Shown: in pieces, positions 60,324-64,000 of the stretch
Layout: each line of letters starts with the position of its first letter
How positions within the stretch are numbered: the first letter of the stretch is position 1
Source: Siphonodentalium dalli
Taxonomy: Eukaryota > Mollusca > Scaphopoda > Gadilida > Siphonodentaliidae
Assembly (NCBI GenBank): GCA_032622095.1
Contig: CP136064.1
Location: 3,156,280 to 3,220,279, forward strand
Direction of reading: 5' to 3'
Length of the DNA stretch: 64,000 nt
Translations under genes and position numbers: made by a program
Notes under the pieces: generated by a model
What the model was told of the DNA's origin: nothing
Databases searched by the model: none
The model's input: the letters and a program-made list of their open reading frames with translations, nothing else

Positions 60324-61019
60324 AGCATCTACCAGGAAACTAAACTACAGAGTGTACAACAACTGTGGACTGATGAAAGAAAAAAACGATTAACTGCATC
60401 ACTGTTTAAATCAATCGTTTGTAGGAACGAAAATCTCTCCATCACTCCCCTTGTCAAACGTCTATTATACAAGAAATTTACCGGAAATAAATATACAACT
60501 ATGGGTTTAAAACAAGAAAATTCTCAATAATCGAATATCAAAGACACATGGAACTATCAGGTTTTCCTAATGTTCAAGTTGAAAATGTTGGGCTAGGAAT
60601 CCATCCAGCTCGCAATCATCTTGGTGCCTCCTCGGATGGTCGGGTGATCCTCCCCAGTGGTGATACTGATCTTCTGGAAATTAAAACCTTATTACAGACA
60701 AACACATATTCATTCCGGGAAGCTGTCACAAATGTGTCATCCTTCTGTTTAGACTTGAAAGGTAGTAGTCTTCACCTGAAGAGAAACCATATGTATTATT
60801 ATCAGTGCCAAGGACAATTAAATATCTACCAGGAGCCTTGGTTAGATTTCATGGTTCGAAGGACCAATCCTTATGAAATCCACATTGAACGGATAACTCA
60901 AGACAGTGCATTATGGGCAGATATCATGGTCCCAAAGCTCAATGCCTTCTACTACAAAGTGCTGTTGCCAGAGCTAGCTGTTCCAAGACATAATAAGGTT
61001 CCAGGCATCAGGGAACCAG
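60324..61019 (+). pseudogene. YqaJ-type nuclease domain of the same transposon protein
   Basis: Directly after the TAA the frame continues with IYQETKLQSVQQLWTDERKK and RLTASLFKSIVCR, the usual start of YqaJ-type exonuclease domains. Near 60.52 kb the frame shifts. It then reads SIIEYQRHMELSGFPNV, GIHPARNHLGASSDGRV, LLEIKTL and MYYYQCQGQLNIYQEPW. The acidic D in SSDG, E and K in LEIK, and Q in QGQL match the PD-(D/E)XK nuclease core of the YqaJ family (Pfam PF09588). YqaJ relatives act in recombination; the role in a transposon is unknown. The exon probably ends at 61019 (CCAG, then GTGTTT), since joining there to the exon at 62329 keeps the frame. Without splicing, the frame would end at 61039. 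Confidence 0.82.
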
Positions 61020-62328
61020 GTGTTTGTGTAAGAAAATGAAAACAACTAATTGAAGAAAGTCTCAAATCATTAGTGAAAGAATTCCACTACTATGCACTTT
61101 GTTTTTATTCAATTAATCACCGGCGAAATGTTAGTTGAATTATACCCAAAAATCTATTTATTTGATGACATATCTTCTAGATACCAAAAATCTCTTTCTT
61201 TGAAAATGTACATTGTATGCTTAATACACATGATGTAAAGTAACTTGATCATATACAGGTACCGGTATGACTCTTCAAATATATTCAACAATTACCAGCA
61301 TGTATATTTTCAAATGCAATGGTTTCTACCTATAGTTGACTTGCTAGGATTGTGTACTCATTTAAGACTTGTAATAATCATTGAACATGATAATTTTCAG
61401 GGCACTATATTCTTTTTAACCCTTTCTACGTGTATACCGAATTGATTCTCCAGTTGATTTATAAAATTATACATTGGCACATGCAGACTGTTATTCATTT
61501 GGTAATAAAATCAGACAACAGACAGAGCAGAATAATTCATATTCATTGGTGGGAAACATTTAGATCATAAGTTCAACAAACATTTGTTGAACTTATTATC
61601 TGAATATTTCCTATTAAATGGAAATGAGACTTAAAGGGGTACTGTACCCAAGATGTTGTTGTTGGTTTCTATAATCCCCGAGTCGGAGAATAAGGTAACA
61701 ACTTTTCCATTTTTTGAAAGTCTGTTGAGTACGAAGTATTGTTACGGATGGCAAATTTACCGGAATTCAAAAATACAAATTGTCGTTGTCGAGTAATTTT
61801 TGTACAGTTTTCAACCAAATGAATTAAATAAACATTATATTATATGCTTAGTAGTCCCATATACTCATTTAAGTTAGTGTATGGTCACTAGTCAATGAGT
61901 GGCTTGGGTTTTCTCCCCGTATAAGCATAATGTTTCAAACGATCGTGTGTGCAATTGTTTTACTAAGCCAGTATCCCTCAATTATAATTTGATTACGTTT
62001 TGTACACGGAAATTCCAATTTTAAGAGACGCCATTTTATGGCTGGAGCCATAAAATCAATTTATATTAAATTATTAACTTTTAAATTATTAAATTTTAAG
62101 ATAGCCTATTAACCTGAGCGTTTACAGAATACATCTTCGACTCAAATTACTTATATTTCTATATAGTATCGATAATAGATCGTTGTTATCACCGGGAATT
62201 TATTGAAAATGGCGTACAGTACCCCTTTAATGAGTATTGAATATAGAAAGGGTTAAATACCAATGTAAATCAACTTTCATACCATAATTCCAAACTAATC
62301 AATATTACATTCTCACTTCAGTTTACAG
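61020..62328 (+). other. Probable intron between YqaJ exon and AT-hook exon
   Basis: Donor CAG/GTGTTT at 61019-61020, acceptor TTTACAG at 62322-62328. It contains a complete TTAA-flanked MITE, which accounts for nearly half of its length. No coding frame is apparent. An alternative acceptor at TTCAG (62317-62321) would throw the exon out of frame. Confidence 0.6.
61635..62226. mobile_element. TTAA-flanked MITE, copy C, inside the intron
   Basis: 592 bp with ends AGGGGTACTGTACCCA and, read inward from the right, AGGGGTACTGTACGCC; TTAA on both sides (61631-61634, 62227-62230). The end begins with purines, as in copies A and B at 41.4-42.2 kb (AGGTACTC), but the interior differs. Non-coding. 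Confidence 0.82.
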
Positions 62329-62581
62329 CGGATGATGCCATATCAAAAACAGTTGGCAAGAAAAGAAGGGCCGGAAGACCAGCAAAGACGATAACAGTCA
62401 GTAAACGGAGAGGAAGGCCTGTGAAAAAGCAAGAATCCCAGCCGTCATCATCATCTAAGCATTCATCTTCAGTTGCAGATGCTAGTAGAGTCACACAACC
62501 TGTAGCACAACCTGTCCATTCTCAAAGGCGTTCATCTAGAAAATCTGCCGTACACTTTGTTGGCCGAAGGATAAGACACAG
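62329..62581 (+). CDS. AT-hook exon of the transposon-derived gene
   Basis: 253-bp exon bounded by TTTACAG and by CACAG/GTATTA. Its 84 residues include KKRRAGRPAKT and SKRRGRPVKK, two AT-hook motifs (R/KGRP core) that bind the minor groove of AT-rich DNA. A Ser/Gln-rich linker (QPSSSSKHSSSVADASR) follows, then KSAVHFVGRRIRHR. The frame agrees with both neighbours: one base from the YqaJ exon plus CG gives Ala, and the last AG plus G of the next exon gives Arg. It has no internal stop. The first visible ATG (62421) lies inside the exon and is not a start. Whether the exon belongs to the transposon or to a host gene fused to it cannot be decided here. Confidence 0.6.
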
Positions 62582-63920
62582 GTATTATTTTACTGTTAAC
62601 TCTTTGATGACTTCCAGTTCATAGTGATTGCGAAATTTCCTTAGGAAATGGTTTGATACTAATTCCAACAAACTGTCTATGACCATTTGTTGAACTTAAT
62701 AACTGAACAAAATAACTGATACAAAATTTATGTTTCTGCTCTTGAGGTATCAAAGCATCCCTCCAAATGTGGCCCTTCATGCAGGATGCTATTACTTTTG
62801 AAATTTTGATTAGCAAATAACCTCACATTGATATGATTAGATACTGGTAGCATTGTTCTAAAATCATATGAAATTAATACCAAAGTGCATAGCTTTTATC
62901 CAAATTTGGGTAGCAAATTGCGATGAGATACCAGTTAATTCGCTCCCTGCCTTCATGTCATTTGAATTAATTATACCTACTGGTATTGCATGTTACATCT
63001 AACTTTTATGTTGATAATAACCGCTCTTGAATCTTGATTGCTAATTATCAGTGCCTCTTTCAGTCATAGAATTTGTATACGCCCTTTTTTGAAAAAGGTC
63101 GCATTATGTAATCAGTCTGTCGAGCCGTCCGTCTGTCTGTCCGTCCGTTAACATTTTTGGTTTCCGATCGATAACTCCAGTTTGGATTATTTGATCTGAA
63201 CAAAAGTTGGTATATTTATTTCCCAGCTAAACATACAGGCCAAGTTCGAATATCGGTTCTGTCTAATTATTTTTACATGAGTTACATGTACGGCCATTTT
63301 TCAACTTAGAATATGAATGCATTTGGCATTGAAATTAGGGGTATATCAGATTTTTTTTAAATGTAAGCTCAAAGTATTATTTTCTTATGCGGTAGTACAA
63401 TTCGAAATGGCTAAAGGGCGTACATTGTATTTTGCCACGCCCTATCGATGCTCTTGTTATAGAATATATTGTTTGCGGTTTGGTTTTGAAATAACACTGA
63501 AAGAAAAAAGAAACCGTAAAAGTGCACATCACTAAGTACTGCTCTTGTTCTCATACAGTTCTGTACTTCAGATAAAGTGCACGTCCCAGTCGTCCCTTTA
63601 CACCAACGGCTGTAGTTGAACATGACTTGTAAGATATATACACATAATAATATATCTCTATACAAGAAATGAAGACATTGCTATTGGATTAATAAATTTC
63701 TGATTCTTAGTCAGCATGGAAGTTCATTGGAAATGTGGCATATATATTATATTTATATAAAATATCTTTTCACAATACTTCAACACATTTCACAATTGCA
63801 TGACATACTGGTACCATACAGTTACTGTACATGCATTTCCATATATTATGTTTTTTGAAATGTGCTATTCACTCACGCATGCTTTTTGTTGTGGATATTG
63901 ATCATCAATGCTTTTTACAG
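62582..63920 (+). other. Probable intron, holding a dispersed repeat
   Basis: Donor GTATTA at 62582, acceptor CTTTTTACAG ending at 63920. At about 63075-63440 a repeat begins CGCCCTTTTTTGAAAAAGGT, has GTCTGTCTGTCCGTCCGTTA and CGATAACTCCAG, and ends near AAAGGGCGTA, so its ends are partly complementary (CGCCCTTT/AAAGGGCG). The 72- and 84-codon frames here are incidental. Confidence 0.5.
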
Positions 63921-64000
63921 GTGGTTACTTGATGGGAGCAATGAAGACACTGAGTGGTTTACAGGTCACGTCCTTCAAGTACTGGAGGGTACAGACGGCA
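63921..64000 (+). CDS. Start of a possible reader-domain exon (runs off right edge)
   Basis: In frame with the AT-hook exon it reads WLLDGSNEDTEWFTGHVLQV and LEGTDG to the window edge. Together with the preceding VGRRIRHR, the pattern (basic start, W, acidic turn, W-[YF]-x-G-x-V-L) looks like the first two strands of a small Tudor- or PWWP-like beta-barrel, domains that read modified histone tails. Only 26 residues are visible, so this is a suggestion. The next 150-300 bp would decide it. Confidence 0.45.

Overview
The window looks like nuclear DNA of an animal, most likely a marine invertebrate (a mollusc or another lophotrochozoan is my guess, not proven). The reasons are the AT-rich, gene-poor sequence, a tandem C2H2 zinc-finger gene, metazoan-type retroelements (non-LTR and BEL/Pao), a Ginger-type transposase with a cysteine-rich tail, a Mutator-superfamily transposase joined to a YqaJ nuclease, GT-AG introns, and very many minisatellites and foldback repeats. 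I see no bacterial operon, no CRISPR array, no tRNA and no rRNA.

Layout. 0-1.5 kb: an uninterrupted non-LTR retrotransposon reading frame on the minus strand, endonuclease domain, running off the left edge. 1.9-6.5 kb: two 1-kb inverted arms enclosing a degenerate 42-bp minisatellite. 7-11 kb: dispersed repeats and a cluster of a 16-base motif. 11.2-14.2 kb: a broken LINE tail and one copy of a long element (here called E) that recurs inverted at 52.3-55.6 kb. 14-20.6 kb: hairpin elements and a 955-bp tandem duplication holding a hAT-type MITE with homopolymer ends. 22.2-25.1 kb: a run of minisatellites (52-bp, 50-bp and 61-bp units). 24.1-33 kb: a zinc-finger gene of 13 complete fingers, flanked by two copies of a block that carries the 61-bp satellite plus a decayed zinc-finger tail. 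33.3-34.9 kb: a LINE tail and a 140-bp G/C-rich array. 37-42.2 kb: repeats, a BEL/Pao pol remnant, a 2.1-kb foldback element and two TTAA-flanked MITEs. 44.2-46 kb: two head-to-tail elements of the ACTAGCAGG class. 50.3-51.8 kb: a complete but internally deleted Ginger-type DNA transposon. 52-56.7 kb: nested repeats, including a third fragment of the zinc-finger block. 58.3-64 kb: a decayed, spliced transposon gene (Mutator transposase, YqaJ nuclease, AT-hook exon, possible reader-domain exon) that continues past the right edge.

Only the zinc-finger gene and the LINE frame look intact. The rest of the recognisable protein coding is transposon debris. Two themes recur. First, hairpin or foldback repeats occur in which two copies keep the fold although the arm sequences differ. 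Second, short-unit satellites at several places appear to descend from shared ancestral units. No search or alignment program was run: family names rest on motifs read by eye, and repeat boundaries are approximate unless a target-site duplication is named.
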